NCBI RefSeq assembly: GCF_900103455.1
Contig: NZ_FNHI01000028.1
Coordinates: 62,001 to 126,000 of the forward strand
Reading direction: 5' to 3'
Source: Streptomyces wuyuanensis
Lineage (GTDB): Bacteria; Actinomycetota; Actinomycetes; Streptomycetales; Streptomycetaceae
Length of the DNA: 64,000 nt
Part shown: in pieces, positions 15,530 through 23,649 of the stretch
Layout: every line of letters begins with the position of its first letter
How positions within the stretch are numbered: the stretch's first letter is position 1
Translations under genes and position numbers: made by a program
Notes under the pieces: model-generated
What the model was told of the DNA's origin: nothing
What the model saw: the letters and a program-made list of their open reading frames with translations, nothing else
The model's database searches: none

Positions 15530-16519
15530 TCAGAACACCGCCCGTACCCCGCCCACCGGCTCACCCCCGCCGAGCAGTGGGGAGTCCGCGATCCGCGCCA
15601 CCACCGGGTCGTCCACGCCCAGCCGTTCCAGCAGCCGGGCCAGCACCGGCCCCAGCGCTCGCGCGCCTCCGTCGTCGATCTTCAGCGCGAGGGCCCGGCC
15701 GTCGGGGAGGGCCACCGCCTGGACCGCCTCGGCGCCCACCTTCGACAGCGCGCCCGGCACCGCCCGCATCAGCCAGGTGTCGTGCCGGTGAGTCCCGGCG
15801 ACGTACTCGGGATGGGCGCGCATCGCGTCCGCCACCCGCCGCTCCACCGACCCCTCCGGCGCCAGCACGTACGACCGGAACGCCCTGGCCAGGCCGGCCA
15901 GGCTGATCGCCATCAGCGGTGCTCCGCAGCCGTCCGTACCGACCGCGGCGACCGGCTCCCCCGCGGCCTCCTCCACCACATCGCGCGTCAGCAGCTGCAG
16001 CGGGTGGGACGGGTCGGCGTAGCTCTCCAGCGGCCAGCCGTTGACGCGGCACGCCGCGAGCATCGCCGCGTGCTTGCCGGAGCAGTTCATCGCGACCCGG
16101 TCGCGGGGCCGGCCGGCCGCCAGGTACCGCTCCGCCTCGGCCTGGTCGAGGGGCAGCGACGGCGGGGTCCGCAGATCACCGGGGGCCAGCCCGTGCTCGG
16201 CGAGCATCGTGCGGACGAGGTCGACGTGGAACGGCTCACCGGAGTGGCTGGCCGCGGCCAGCGCGAGCCTCTTCCCGGACAGGTCCACACCCGCCCGCAG
16301 CACGGCCGCGGCCTGCATCGGCTTGTTCGCCGAACGGGGCAGGACGGGCACCGCCGGTTCACCGAGGGCCAGTTCGACGCCCCCGTCGGCCGCCAGGACC
16401 ACCAGGGATCCCCGGTGCCGGCCCTCCACGAAGCCGGAACGGACGGCCTCGGCGAGGACCGGGTGCGGCGCGGGCGCGGCCCTGGGCACGCCGGCGGACA
16501 CCGACGGGGTGACGGTCAT
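15530..16519 (-). CDS. Asparaginase II family protein (AnsA-like, rhizobial type)
   Basis: A 329-residue protein of the Asparaginase_II family, a group distinct from the E. coli enzymes. Conserved blocks are LPRSANKPMQAAAVLRAG, AAASHSGEPFHVD, MNCSGKHAAMLAAC, VGTDGCGAPLMAISL and LALKIDDGGARA, where Ser, Lys and Cys residues are proposed to be catalytic. It would hydrolyse L-asparagine or a related amide to aspartate and ammonia in the cytosol. The ATG at 16519 (MTVTPS) is used; an upstream in-frame extension is low-complexity. It is followed by a hairpin. Confidence 0.88.
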   Translation of the reverse strand: MTVTPSVSAGVPRAAPAPHPVLAEAVRSGFVEGRHRGSLVVLAADGGVELALGEPAVPVLPRSANKPMQAAAVLRAGVDLSGKRLALAAASHSGEPFHVDLVRTMLAEHGLAPGDLRTPPSLPLDQAEAERYLAAGRPRDRVAMNCSGKHAAMLAACRVNGWPLESYADPSHPLQLLTRDVVEEAAGEPVAAVGTDGCGAPLMAISLAGLARAFRSYVLAPEGSVERRVADAMRAHPEYVAGTHRHDTWLMRAVPGALSKVGAEAVQAVALPDGRALALKIDDGGARALGPVLARLLERLGVDDPVVARIADSPLLGGGEPVGGVRAVF

Positions 16520-16612
16520 GTGCGGCAGCCTCCCGGGAAGGGCCGGCCGGCCCGAACCGCCCGCCGCGTACGGGCGGTTCGAGCGACCGGCGTTCATTCG
16601 GGCGACCGGCGT

Positions 16613-17263
16613 TCAGGTGAGCAGGTCGTCCACTTGCGCTTCGCCCTCACGGTACCTGCGGGCGATCTCCGCGCTGCAGTCGTCCGCGGTGCGCTGCAAC
16701 TGCTGCCGCTGACCGGAGACTTCCTGCTCGTAGTCCGCGAGCCGCCCCATCGCCGCGCGCAGTTCGTCGTCCGTGCGCGCGTCCAGGTCGGACAGCTCGA
16801 CCTCGGAGAGCATCTCCGCGGCCAGCAGCCGGTACTCCTCGCCGCGCGGCACGGACAGGGTGACGTGCCGGGCCGAACTGCCGCGCCGCGACGGCGGGTC
16901 GGCGAGGATCCGCGAGAGCCGGTCGACCACGGCGGCGTCCGGACCGGTCCTCTCCGGGCCGCCGGTCGCGGCGGGGAGCAGCGGCGACGGCGGTGCCGAA
17001 CGCCGGGACAGCTCCGCGCGCAGGATGTCGATCCGGCCCTGCAGCAACCGCCGTACGTAGCTCAGATCGGCCTCGTCCCGCTGGGACTCCTTGCGCAGCG
17101 CCCGCAACTCCGGCAGCCGCAGGGCGGCGAGATCGCGCGCGCCGGAATCGGGACAGCCGTCGCCGGTGCGCTGCGCGGGCGGGCGGACGGTGCCGGCCCC
17201 CGAGCAGGCACCGCGGGTCATCTGTACGGGACCGGGCGACTGCCCGGCGCCAGGTGTGCTCAT
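16613..17263 (-). CDS. rsiG: RsiG, c-di-GMP-dependent anti-sigma factor for WhiG
   Basis: A 216-residue coiled-coil protein. It contains two copies of the c-di-GMP-binding signature E(X)3S(X)2R(X)3Q(X)3D. The first is at E64-S68-R71-Q75-D79 (EADLSYVRRLLQGRID) and the second at E179-S183-R186-Q190-D194 (EQEVSGQRQQLQRTAD), both on predicted helices separated by a Pro/Ser-rich linker. This is the known architecture of Streptomyces RsiG, which holds sigma WhiG inactive when c-di-GMP is bound and so delays sporulation. The start at 17263 (MSTPGAG) is chosen; a longer in-frame extension upstream is unlikely. Confidence 0.92.
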   Translation of the reverse strand: MSTPGAGQSPGPVQMTRGACSGAGTVRPPAQRTGDGCPDSGARDLAALRLPELRALRKESQRDEADLSYVRRLLQGRIDILRAELSRRSAPPSPLLPAATGGPERTGPDAAVVDRLSRILADPPSRRGSSARHVTLSVPRGEEYRLLAAEMLSEVELSDLDARTDDELRAAMGRLADYEQEVSGQRQQLQRTADDCSAEIARRYREGEAQVDDLLT

Positions 17264-17409
17264 GCGTGAATCAGTCCCCTCGACCGGTGCCTGAGGTCTC
17301 CCCGGGCCCGGAGGGCCGAGGGGATGCACCGACTCCGTGCATCGTGCCACTACGGACGGTGCCCATGCAGGCGGTCTGCACCCGTTCAGCCCCCGATAGG
17401 TTGGTCCGT

Positions 17410-17835
17410 ATGCGTGCAGTGGTGCAGAGGGTCGACGGCGCGAGCGTCGTGGTGGCCGGTGAGACCGTGGGGGAGATCGTCGGCGAGGGGCTGTGCGTCC
17501 TGGTGGGGGTGACGCACGACGACACGCCCGAGAAGGCGGCGCAGCTGGCCCGGAAGCTGTGGTCGGTACGGATCCTCGAGGGCGAGAAGTCCTGCTCGGA
17601 CGTGAACGCTCCGTTGCTGGTGATCTCCCAGTTCACCCTCTACGGGGACGCCCGCAAGGGCCGCCGCCCCACCTGGAACGCCGCGGCGCCCGGCGAGATC
17701 GCCGAGCCGCTCGTCGACGAGGTGGTGGCGCGGCTGCGGGAGCTGGGGGCACGGGTGGAGACGGGCCGGTTCGGTGCGCAGATGCGGGTCTCGCTCACCA
17801 ACGACGGGCCGTTCACCGTGCTGCTGGAGGTGTAG
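17410..17835 (+). CDS. dtd: D-aminoacyl-tRNA deacylase
   Basis: A 141-residue homodimeric proofreading enzyme that removes D-amino acids (and Gly from tRNA-Ala) from mischarged tRNA. It starts MRAVVQRVDGASVVV, as the family does. It carries the active-site segment LLVISQFTLYGDARKGRRP and the cross-subunit NDGPFTV loop containing the Gly-cisPro pair. Length is that of bacterial DTD (about 145). The ATG at 17410 is taken. It is divergent from rsiG and convergent with ygfZ. Confidence 0.96.
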   Translation: MRAVVQRVDGASVVVAGETVGEIVGEGLCVLVGVTHDDTPEKAAQLARKLWSVRILEGEKSCSDVNAPLLVISQFTLYGDARKGRRPTWNAAAPGEIAEPLVDEVVARLRELGARVETGRFGAQMRVSLTNDGPFTVLLEV

Positions 17836-17888
17836 GGCGCGATAGCCGGGCCGGACCCGTGGGCCGCACCGCCCGCGGCGCGGCCCAC

Positions 17889-17940
17889 GGCTACGGCTAC
17901 GGCTACGGCTACGGCTACGGCTACGGCTACGGCTACGGCT
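17889..17940. repeat. Hexanucleotide tandem repeat (GGCTAC)8 covering the ygfZ stop codon
   Basis: Eight perfect GGCTAC units (17889-17936) followed by GGCT. Read on the minus strand the repeat is CCG-TAG, so the ygfZ frame ends at the first TAG and meets seven more in-frame TAG codons. It lies between the convergent dtd and ygfZ genes. Confidence 0.95.
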
Positions 17941-18913
17941 CGACGATGACCTCCTGGGCCGCGGCCGTGTTCCCGGCCAGCAGTTCCGCGTCCACCGGCA
18001 CGTTCCGCTTCACCAGCGCGAGCGCGATCGGCCCCAGCTCGTGGTGGCGGGCCGAGGTCGTGATGAAGCCGAGCTGACGGCTTTCCTCCCCGTCCACGGC
18101 CAGCCGTACCGGCGTGCCGTGCCCCGGCAGATGCACCTCGCTGCCGTCGAGGTGCAGGAAGACCAGCCGGCGCGGCGGCTTCCCCAGGTTGTGGACGCGC
18201 GCCACGGTCTCCTGCCCCCGGTAGCAGCCCTTCTGCAGGTGCACGGCGGGACCGATCAGCCCGATCTCGTGCGGAATGGTGCGGTGGTCGGTCTCGAAGC
18301 CCAGTCGCGGCCGGTGCGCCTCCACACGCAGGGCCTCGTGGGCCAGCACGCCGATCGCCGGACCGTTGTCCGCGGCGTACGACTCCAGCGCGGCACGCGG
18401 CAGGAACAGGTCGCGGCCCTGCGGGGTCTCCCGTACGACCACGCCCTCCGGGACCTCGGCGATCGAGCCGGCCGGCAGATGCACGACCGCGAACTCGTCC
18501 GTACGGTCGGCGACGTCCACCTGGTAGAAGAACTTCATCGACTCCAGGTACGCGAGAAGCGCCTCCTGGGTCCCCGGTTCGACGTGCGCCCACACCGTCT
18601 CGCCGTCGTCCACGAGGTACAGCGCGTGCTCGATGTGGCCGTGTGCGGAGAGGATCAGCGCTTCGGTGGCCTGCCCGGCGGGCAGCTCGCTGACGTGCTG
18701 GGTGAGCAGGAGATGCAGCCAGTCGAGCCGGTCCTTCCCGGACACGGCTATCACGCCGCGGTGCGAGAGGTCGACGAGCCCGGTGCCGTCGGCCAGGGCA
18801 CGCTGCTCGCGGAACAGATCGCCGTAGTGGGCGGCGACACCCTCGTCGAGTCCTTCGGCGGGAACGGCGCCGGGCAGGGACAGCAGAGGGCTGATCGTCG
18901 AATGTCGCTGCAT
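17933..18913 (-). CDS. ygfZ: YgfZ/GcvT-family folate-binding iron-sulfur repair protein
   Basis: A 326-residue homologue of the tetrahydrofolate-binding protein YgfZ (IBA57), which helps maintain 4Fe-4S enzymes. The diagnostic motif KGCYRGQE is present (LQKGCYRGQETVARVHN). The N-terminal GcvT-like part has HRGVIAVSGKDRLDWLHLLLTQHV, as in the aminomethyltransferase fold. No catalytic aminomethyltransferase context (gcvH, gcvP) is nearby. The stop codon is the first TAG of the hexamer repeat. Start ATG at 18913; the nur stop lies 10 bp beyond on the same strand's upstream side, so the two may be cotranscribed (nur first). Confidence 0.9.
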   Translation of the reverse strand: MQRHSTISPLLSLPGAVPAEGLDEGVAAHYGDLFREQRALADGTGLVDLSHRGVIAVSGKDRLDWLHLLLTQHVSELPAGQATEALILSAHGHIEHALYLVDDGETVWAHVEPGTQEALLAYLESMKFFYQVDVADRTDEFAVVHLPAGSIAEVPEGVVVRETPQGRDLFLPRAALESYAADNGPAIGVLAHEALRVEAHRPRLGFETDHRTIPHEIGLIGPAVHLQKGCYRGQETVARVHNLGKPPRRLVFLHLDGSEVHLPGHGTPVRLAVDGEESRQLGFITTSARHHELGPIALALVKRNVPVDAELLAGNTAAAQEVIVEP

Positions 18914-18923
18914 GACCCCAAGC

Positions 18924-19358
18924 CTACGACTGGCCGCCGGTGGTCTTCCCCGCGCACTTCTGGCACTGGCCGAAGATCGCGAAGTGCTTCATGTCGGTGG
19001 TGAAGCCGAACTTCTCGCGGAGTTCGGCGGTGAACCCGGCGGCCACGTCGACGTCGGCCTCGATCACGTCCCCGCAGTCACGGCAGACCAGATGGAGGTG
19101 GTGGTGCCGGTCGGCCAGGTGGTAGGTGGGGGCGCCGTGCCCGAGATGGGCGTGCGAGACCAGGCCCAGCTCCTCCAGCAGCTCCAGGGTCCGGTAGACC
19201 GTCGAGATGTTCACCCCGGACGCGGTCTTGCGCACCTCGACGAGGATGTCGTCGGGCGTCGCGTGCTCCAGCGCGTCGACGGCTTCGAGGACGAGCTGGC
19301 GCTGCGGGGTCAGGCGGTAACCGCGCTGCCGCAGATCACTCTTCCAGTCGGTGCTCAC
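18924..19358 (-). CDS. nur: Nur, nickel-responsive Fur-family repressor
   Basis: The 144-residue Fur-family protein is almost superimposable on my memory of S. coelicolor Nur (STDWKSDLRQRGYRLTPQ at the start, then the His-rich GHGAPTYHLADRHHHLHLVC core). The winged helix is at residues ~1-85 (RLTPQRQLVLEAV; SGVNISTVYRTLELLEELG). The metal sites lie in HLGHGAPTYH, RHHHLHLVCRDC and DMKHFAIFGQCQKC. With nickel bound, Nur represses the iron superoxide dismutase and nickel uptake genes. A GTG start at 19358 gives the known N-terminus. It precedes ygfZ by 10 bp in the same direction. Confidence 0.93.
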   Translation of the reverse strand: MSTDWKSDLRQRGYRLTPQRQLVLEAVDALEHATPDDILVEVRKTASGVNISTVYRTLELLEELGLVSHAHLGHGAPTYHLADRHHHLHLVCRDCGDVIEADVDVAAGFTAELREKFGFTTDMKHFAIFGQCQKCAGKTTGGQS

Positions 19359-19477
19359 CACGCGTCCAGTGTAGGCAGCACCGGGCGGGGGTGCGGAGGG
19401 ACGGCGATCCGTCCGCACCCCTGGTCTCCGCCGGAGCCGCGGGAAGGGCTACCCGTGCCGCGGCCCAGGCGGGCAGG

Positions 19478-20050
19478 TCACTTGAAGAAGGCGATGCCGT
19501 CGTCCGGGAGGTCGCCGAGGTCCTTGGCCCATGCCTCGACCTGCTCGGGCGTGACGACCTTCTTCAGATGGGCCGACATGTACGGCCGCAGCGGCACCTC
19601 CGGGGTGGCCTTCTCGCCGACCCACATCAGGTCGCCCTTGACGTAGCCGTAGAGCCTCTTGCCACCGGAGTACTGCGGGGAGGCGGGGGTGCGCGCGACC
19701 GCGTCCGTCGCCAGGTCGATCTGCGGCTTCTTGTCCGCGAGATCGCCGTACCAGATCTCCACGACGCCCTGGTCACGGACCATGACGATCTCGACCTTGC
19801 GGTCCTTGTCGATCCTCCAGTAGCCGGACTCGCTCTCCAGGGGGCGGACCTTCCTGCCTTCGGAGTCCAGCACCCAGCTGTGCGAGACGTACTCGATGAA
19901 GTCGCGGCCGTCGTGGCTGAAGGTCACGGACTGGCCGAAGTTGCACTTCTCCGAGCCTGGGAAGTCGGACACGCCCGCGCCTTCCCAGGTGCCGAGGAGG
20001 AACGCGAGCGGCACGAGGTCGGGGTTGAGGTCTGACGGGATCTCGATCAT
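19478..20050 (-). CDS. Nitrobindin-family heme-binding protein (FABP-like, DUF1794)
   Basis: A 190-residue ten-stranded beta-barrel protein. It has the signature LLGTWEGAG, DFIEYVSHSW, GYWRIDKDRKVEI and GVVEIWYGDL, and a C-terminal barrel strand with MSAHLKKV, where His would be the proximal heme ligand. Nitrobindins bind ferric heme and can scavenge or isomerise peroxynitrite. A cytosolic protein with no signal sequence. ATG at 20050. A 32-residue membrane peptide gene lies just upstream on the same strand and may be cotranscribed. Confidence 0.88.
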   Translation of the reverse strand: MIEIPSDLNPDLVPLAFLLGTWEGAGVSDFPGSEKCNFGQSVTFSHDGRDFIEYVSHSWVLDSEGRKVRPLESESGYWRIDKDRKVEIVMVRDQGVVEIWYGDLADKKPQIDLATDAVARTPASPQYSGGKRLYGYVKGDLMWVGEKATPEVPLRPYMSAHLKKVVTPEQVEAWAKDLGDLPDDGIAFFK

Positions 20051-20080
20051 GGCTGGCTCTGTCGGTCGGGGGATACGGGA

Positions 20081-20179
20081 CTAGCGCTGGCCCTGGTACA
20101 GCTTCTTCACGGCCAGGCCGGTGAAGGCGAGCACGCCGACACACACCAGGACCAGCAGAAGTTCGAAGAAAACAATCAC
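20081..20179 (-). CDS. 32-residue single-helix membrane peptide
   Basis: Reading from a GTG at 20179: MIVFFELLLVLVCVGVLAFT, then GLAVKKLYQGQR and stop. It is one hydrophobic helix of about 20 residues with a short basic cytoplasmic tail. A ribosome site (GAGGAGC) lies at the right distance before the GTG. It ends 30 bp before the nitrobindin start, suggesting one transcript. Tiny membrane peptides like this are easily missed by gene callers. The function is unknown. Confidence 0.65.
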   Translation of the reverse strand: MIVFFELLLVLVCVGVLAFTGLAVKKLYQGQR

Positions 20180-20259
20180 GGGTGCTCCTCGGATGAGCGC
20201 GAAGGCAGATCGGGCCGCACCCCAGCTTAGTGGGCGGGGGCACGGCCCTCTCTGCGAGG

Positions 20260-21333
20260 TCAGCCCAGCAGCTGGTTCTGGAGGACGACGGTCTGGTGGA
20301 AGGGGACGGACAGGGCCTCGCCCTTCCTCGTGTGGACGATGAGCGCGACCGTGTCGCCGGCGACGACATACGCCTGGCGGGTGTGCTCGGGGCCGATCGG
20401 CTTCGACTCGGTGTAGACGGACACCGCGGACCTGCCGTCCGCCGCGGACCCGCTCTCCCACTTCTCGTCGACGCCCACCTCGTCGGGGGCCGACGCCAGC
20501 GCGGTGTCCGGCGACAGTCCGCCCCCGATCTTGCGGTCCATGTAGTCGTCGGCCATGTCCGCGGAGTTGAAACGGAGGAGGTAGACACGGGACGTGGTGC
20601 CGTCGGGCATGGTCCAGCCGCGGGCCGCGATGTGCCGCACGGCGGAGTCGTCCAGCGCCTGCCGGAGGCCGGCCCGGCGGTCCTCGACGTACTCCGACAC
20701 GTACCGGTCCGTGGACACCCAGCCGCCGTTCAGCTCCTTGTCCACGGTGGCTCCCACCGGGGCCGGCAGCAGGAGATCGCGCAGGTCGGCGTGGTGGATC
20801 TCGTGCCGGTTGCCGGAGGTGAAGGGCCGGGGGCTGCCCTCGGGGAGGGCGGGCAGCGCCAGGCGCGGGTAGTCCCAGCGGCCGTCGCTCTCCGTCGCGA
20901 GACCCGGCACGTCCGTGCGTTCCATGGACGTGATGCCGTACGCGGTGCCGGCGCCGAGTCCGCCGCAGACGAGAACGGCCGCGGTCCAGCGCGCGACGGC
21001 CCGGAGGGCCCGGCGCTTCCCGGACCGGCCGGCGGCCACGGGGGCGCCGGCAGCCACGGCGCCGGACGCCGGAGCCTCGGGTGGGGGCGGTACGGCGGCG
21101 ACTGCGCGCTCGACGTCCGCGGACGGGGCGGCGGGCGGGGAGTCCGCAGCCCCGTCCGCGGACGGCTGATCGGCCGGCGCGGCGTCGGCGCGGGCGGGTG
21201 CCGGCTCCGCCGGGGCGGACGCTCGCGGTTCGGCCGCGTCGGGCCGGGGTTCCGTGGCCGCCTCCGCCGGGGCGGGGTCGTGCTCGGCAGGGGCCGCCGC
21301 GGACGACGGGTTCGGCCGGATCTGCTCGGTCAT
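20260..21333 (-). CDS. Membrane-anchored extracellular protein, third gene of a paralogous operon
   Basis: A 357-residue protein. The cytosolic N-terminus (~125 residues) is rich in Ala, Pro and Glu. It is followed by one transmembrane helix (AVARWTAAVLVCGGLGAGTAYG) and an extracellular domain of ~210 residues. That domain contains DLRDLLLPAPVGATVD, GGWVSTDRYVSEYV and a final AGDTVALIVHTRKGEA. These align with the first gene of the operon (DLRKLLVPSPKGAR, DGWVDTATYAQYF, RGDVMVDINIFDTK), so the two are paralogues. The ATG overlaps the stop of the previous gene (ATGA). No enzyme motif is seen. Role unknown; possibly a surface complex. Confidence 0.75.
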   Translation of the reverse strand: MTEQIRPNPSSAAAPAEHDPAPAEAATEPRPDAAEPRASAPAEPAPARADAAPADQPSADGAADSPPAAPSADVERAVAAVPPPPEAPASGAVAAGAPVAAGRSGKRRALRAVARWTAAVLVCGGLGAGTAYGITSMERTDVPGLATESDGRWDYPRLALPALPEGSPRPFTSGNRHEIHHADLRDLLLPAPVGATVDKELNGGWVSTDRYVSEYVEDRRAGLRQALDDSAVRHIAARGWTMPDGTTSRVYLLRFNSADMADDYMDRKIGGGLSPDTALASAPDEVGVDEKWESGSAADGRSAVSVYTESKPIGPEHTRQAYVVAGDTVALIVHTRKGEALSVPFHQTVVLQNQLLG

Positions 21334-22115
21334 ACGTACTCTCCAGGCGAGGCGATGTGGTCGAGTTGCTCCTGCACGAGGTCGGCCACGGCGTTCTCGT
21401 CGAACGAGGCGGCCGTTCCCTGCGCCTCCACGCTCACCAGCACCTCGGCGTCGTACGCGAAGCACTGCATCCCGCCGAGCCGCTCGTCCTCGCCGGGGCC
21501 TTCGCCCTTGGCACGCTTGTCCTGCTCGACCAGGAAGCAGGCCGAGTTCCGGTGGCCGGTGATCTTCGGCCCCTTGGAGAGTTTCAGCATCTTCGCGAGA
21601 CCGGTCTGGACCTCGTACGCTTCCCGCACCCGGGTCTTGTCCTTCACCCGCGTGAGCTCGATGGTGACGACGACGTCGTCCTCGTAGACGCCGCCGCGCT
21701 CCGCGAACTCGGTGGCGTACGAGCGGAGGGCGATCCCCCTGAGGCCCAGCCGGTTCACCCGCTTCTCGTACTCGCGGCGGTTCTTCCCTGACAGACCGCT
21801 GCCCCACTCCTTCATCACGGCGATCGCCTGCTGGGCGTTGAGCTCGACGTCGTTGCCGTGCTCGCCGATGTCCGGACCGAGCCGGAAGCCGTCCGGAACC
21901 GGCAGCAGCAGCTTGCCGAGCGGAGTGGACGCCTGCCCGCGCCAGGCCTCGGCCGCCGGATCGTTCGCGGCTTCCTTCGCCGGCTCGGCCCACACGCTGG
22001 TGGGGACCGTGCGGTCCGCGTCGCCGACGGTGACGGCGGTGTAGGCGGCCGCACCGCCAACCGAGCCCACGACGAGTACGGCGGGCAGCACGACACCGGT
22101 GAGTACGGATCTCAA
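21330..22115 (-). CDS. Membrane-anchored extracellular protein, second gene of the operon
   Basis: A 261-residue protein starting at a TTG (22115) that overlaps the stop of the upstream gene as TTGA. An N-terminal hydrophobic segment (VLTGVVLPAVLVVGSVGGAAAY) serves as a signal anchor, without the long Ala/Pro prefix of its neighbours. The exported part has LGKLLLPVPDGFRLGPD, recalling the LLxPxPxG motif of the flanking proteins, then NSACFLVEQDKR and a last strand EVLVSVEAQG followed by VADLVQEQLDHI. The shared plan suggests a diverged third family member. Both neighbours overlap it by 4 bp, so the three should be made in fixed ratio. Confidence 0.7.
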   Translation of the reverse strand: MRSVLTGVVLPAVLVVGSVGGAAAYTAVTVGDADRTVPTSVWAEPAKEAANDPAAEAWRGQASTPLGKLLLPVPDGFRLGPDIGEHGNDVELNAQQAIAVMKEWGSGLSGKNRREYEKRVNRLGLRGIALRSYATEFAERGGVYEDDVVVTIELTRVKDKTRVREAYEVQTGLAKMLKLSKGPKITGHRNSACFLVEQDKRAKGEGPGEDERLGGMQCFAYDAEVLVSVEAQGTAASFDENAVADLVQEQLDHIASPGEYV

Positions 22116-23119
22116 GACAGACGCTCCAGCTGTCGCTCGGCCAGCGAGCGGATCTCGGTCCTGCCGATCCGCTTGGTGTCGAAGATGTTGATGTCGACCA
22201 TGACGTCCCCGCGCTGGAAGACGGCCCTGGCCCGGTACAGGGGCAGGTAGCCGGCCTCCCGCTCGACGGGGAACAGGTAGTAGCGGCCGTTGCCGCTGCC
22301 CTTGAGCGGGGCGCCGTCGTTGCCCGCGTGCTCGGGGTCCGGGAGGTACCCCAGCTGGCTCTCCGCGTGGTGGATGGCGCCCTCGCCCGAGCGGAACTGG
22401 ACGAGGCTGACGTCCACGTCCTTGTGCTCGCCCTGCGACCAGGCCACCCGGGCGACCCTGCGCAGGTCCGATTCCGTCAGCCTGGCGAACATTCCGGCAG
22501 GTCCTTCGAAGTACTGCGCGTAGGTCGCGGTGTCCACCCACCCGTCCCCCGCCCCCGCTTCGGAGGCGCGCGCGCCCTTCGGACTGGGCACCAGCAGCTT
22601 GCGCAGATCCCCGTCCGTCTTCACCCTGCGGTCCTCGGCGGCACTCAGCGGATCCGGGACGTCGGCCGCGGGCAGCGGCTTCGCCGGGTAGGCGAGGCCG
22701 GGCTGATTCAGCGCGGGCAGCGGCGTCGGGGGCCGGTCGGCCTGGACCTTGTAGCCGACGGCCGTCCCCCCGCTGATGCCGATCACGGCGGCGACGGCGA
22801 GGAGCAGGGCGGTCCGGCCGCGCCGCCGCGGCGCGGGACCGGGTGGTACGGGAACGCCGGGCGACGCGGGCTCGCCCGCGGGTTCGGGTGCCTCCTCGGG
22901 TGCGCCGGCCGCCTCCCGGGCGCCCGCCGACGAGGGAGCATCCTCCGGCCCGGTCGGCGCGTCGGGCGTCGCCGGTCCCGGCTCCGGCTCCGGCTCAACC
23001 TCCGGCTTCGGCCCGATGGGTTCGGCGGGCCGCCGCCCGGTGTCGTCCGGCGCGACGGCCGGCGCTTCCGCTTCCGCCTCCGGTGCGCCCGGCTGCGGCT
23101 GTGTTGTGTGCAGTTCCAA
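22112..23119 (-). CDS. Membrane-anchored extracellular protein, first gene of the operon
   Basis: A 335-residue protein from a TTG at 23119 preceded by GGGGGA; a GTG at 23170 is an alternative start giving 352 residues. The cytosolic ~110 residues are Glu/Pro/Ala-rich (for example PEVEPEPEPGPATPD). One helix follows (ALLLAVAAVIGISGGTAVGY), then an extracellular domain with DLRKLLVPSPKGAR, DGWVDTATYAQYFEG, ARVAWSQGEHKDVDVSLVQF and RGDVMVDINIFDTK. The domain is paralogous to that of the third gene. The operon is divergent from the DsrE-like gene 108 bp away. I recognise no database family, and the function is unknown. Confidence 0.72.
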   Translation of the reverse strand: MELHTTQPQPGAPEAEAEAPAVAPDDTGRRPAEPIGPKPEVEPEPEPGPATPDAPTGPEDAPSSAGAREAAGAPEEAPEPAGEPASPGVPVPPGPAPRRRGRTALLLAVAAVIGISGGTAVGYKVQADRPPTPLPALNQPGLAYPAKPLPAADVPDPLSAAEDRRVKTDGDLRKLLVPSPKGARASEAGAGDGWVDTATYAQYFEGPAGMFARLTESDLRRVARVAWSQGEHKDVDVSLVQFRSGEGAIHHAESQLGYLPDPEHAGNDGAPLKGSGNGRYYLFPVEREAGYLPLYRARAVFQRGDVMVDINIFDTKRIGRTEIRSLAERQLERLS

Positions 23120-23227
23120 AAGGGTCCCCCACGAGACCTGCAGGCGCAGATTCCGTTTGCCTGCGCTCACACAACTGACCCGCGCCCCCGATCATGGGTT
23201 GTGGCCGCGCCGATTACAGTTCGGCAT

Positions 23228-23590
23228 ATGGCGAAGAAGCTCGTGATCAAGGTGACCGCCGGGGCCGACGCCCCCGAACGCTGCTCCCAGGCCTTCACGG
23301 TCGCCGCCGTCGCCGTGGCGAGCGGGGTGGAGGTCTCCCTCTGGCTGACGGGCGAGTCGTCGTGGTTCGCCCTGCCGGGCCGGGCCGCTGAGTTCGAGCT
23401 TCCGCACGCGGCGCCGCTTCCGGACCTGATCGAGTCGATCCTGGCGGCGGGGCAGATCACCCTGTGCACGCAGTGCGCGGCCCGGCGCGAGATCACGGAG
23501 AAGGACGTGATCGACGGCGTGCGGATCGCGGGTGCGCAGGTCTTCGTCAGCGAGGCGATGGCCGACGGGACCCAGGCGCTCGTCTACTAG
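23228..23590 (+). CDS. DsrE/DsrF-like small protein
   Basis: A 120-residue protein with a DsrE fold: MAKKLVIKVTAGADAPERCSQAFTVA opens the alpha/beta core, and TLCTQCAARREI provides a CxxC pair near residue 80. DsrE-like proteins often relay sulfur on a Cys, or act as peroxiredoxin-like scaffolds. A role in sulfur transfer would fit the nearby sulfurtransferase operon, but the pair could equally be structural. Good start at ATG 23228. It stands alone, divergent from the three-gene membrane operon. Confidence 0.82.
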   Translation: MAKKLVIKVTAGADAPERCSQAFTVAAVAVASGVEVSLWLTGESSWFALPGRAAEFELPHAAPLPDLIESILAAGQITLCTQCAARREITEKDVIDGVRIAGAQVFVSEAMADGTQALVY

Positions 23591-23649
23591 ACGGCCGCGG
23601 GCCCGTCGAGGGCGCGCGCCGCCGTCACGGCCGCGGGCCCGAGCCGCCG

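Noticed and set aside
17640..18593. A minus-strand frame containing an Ala-Val repeat
   Set aside because: It is a shifted reading of the hexamer repeat and of ygfZ; the ygfZ frame carries the KGCYRGQE signature.
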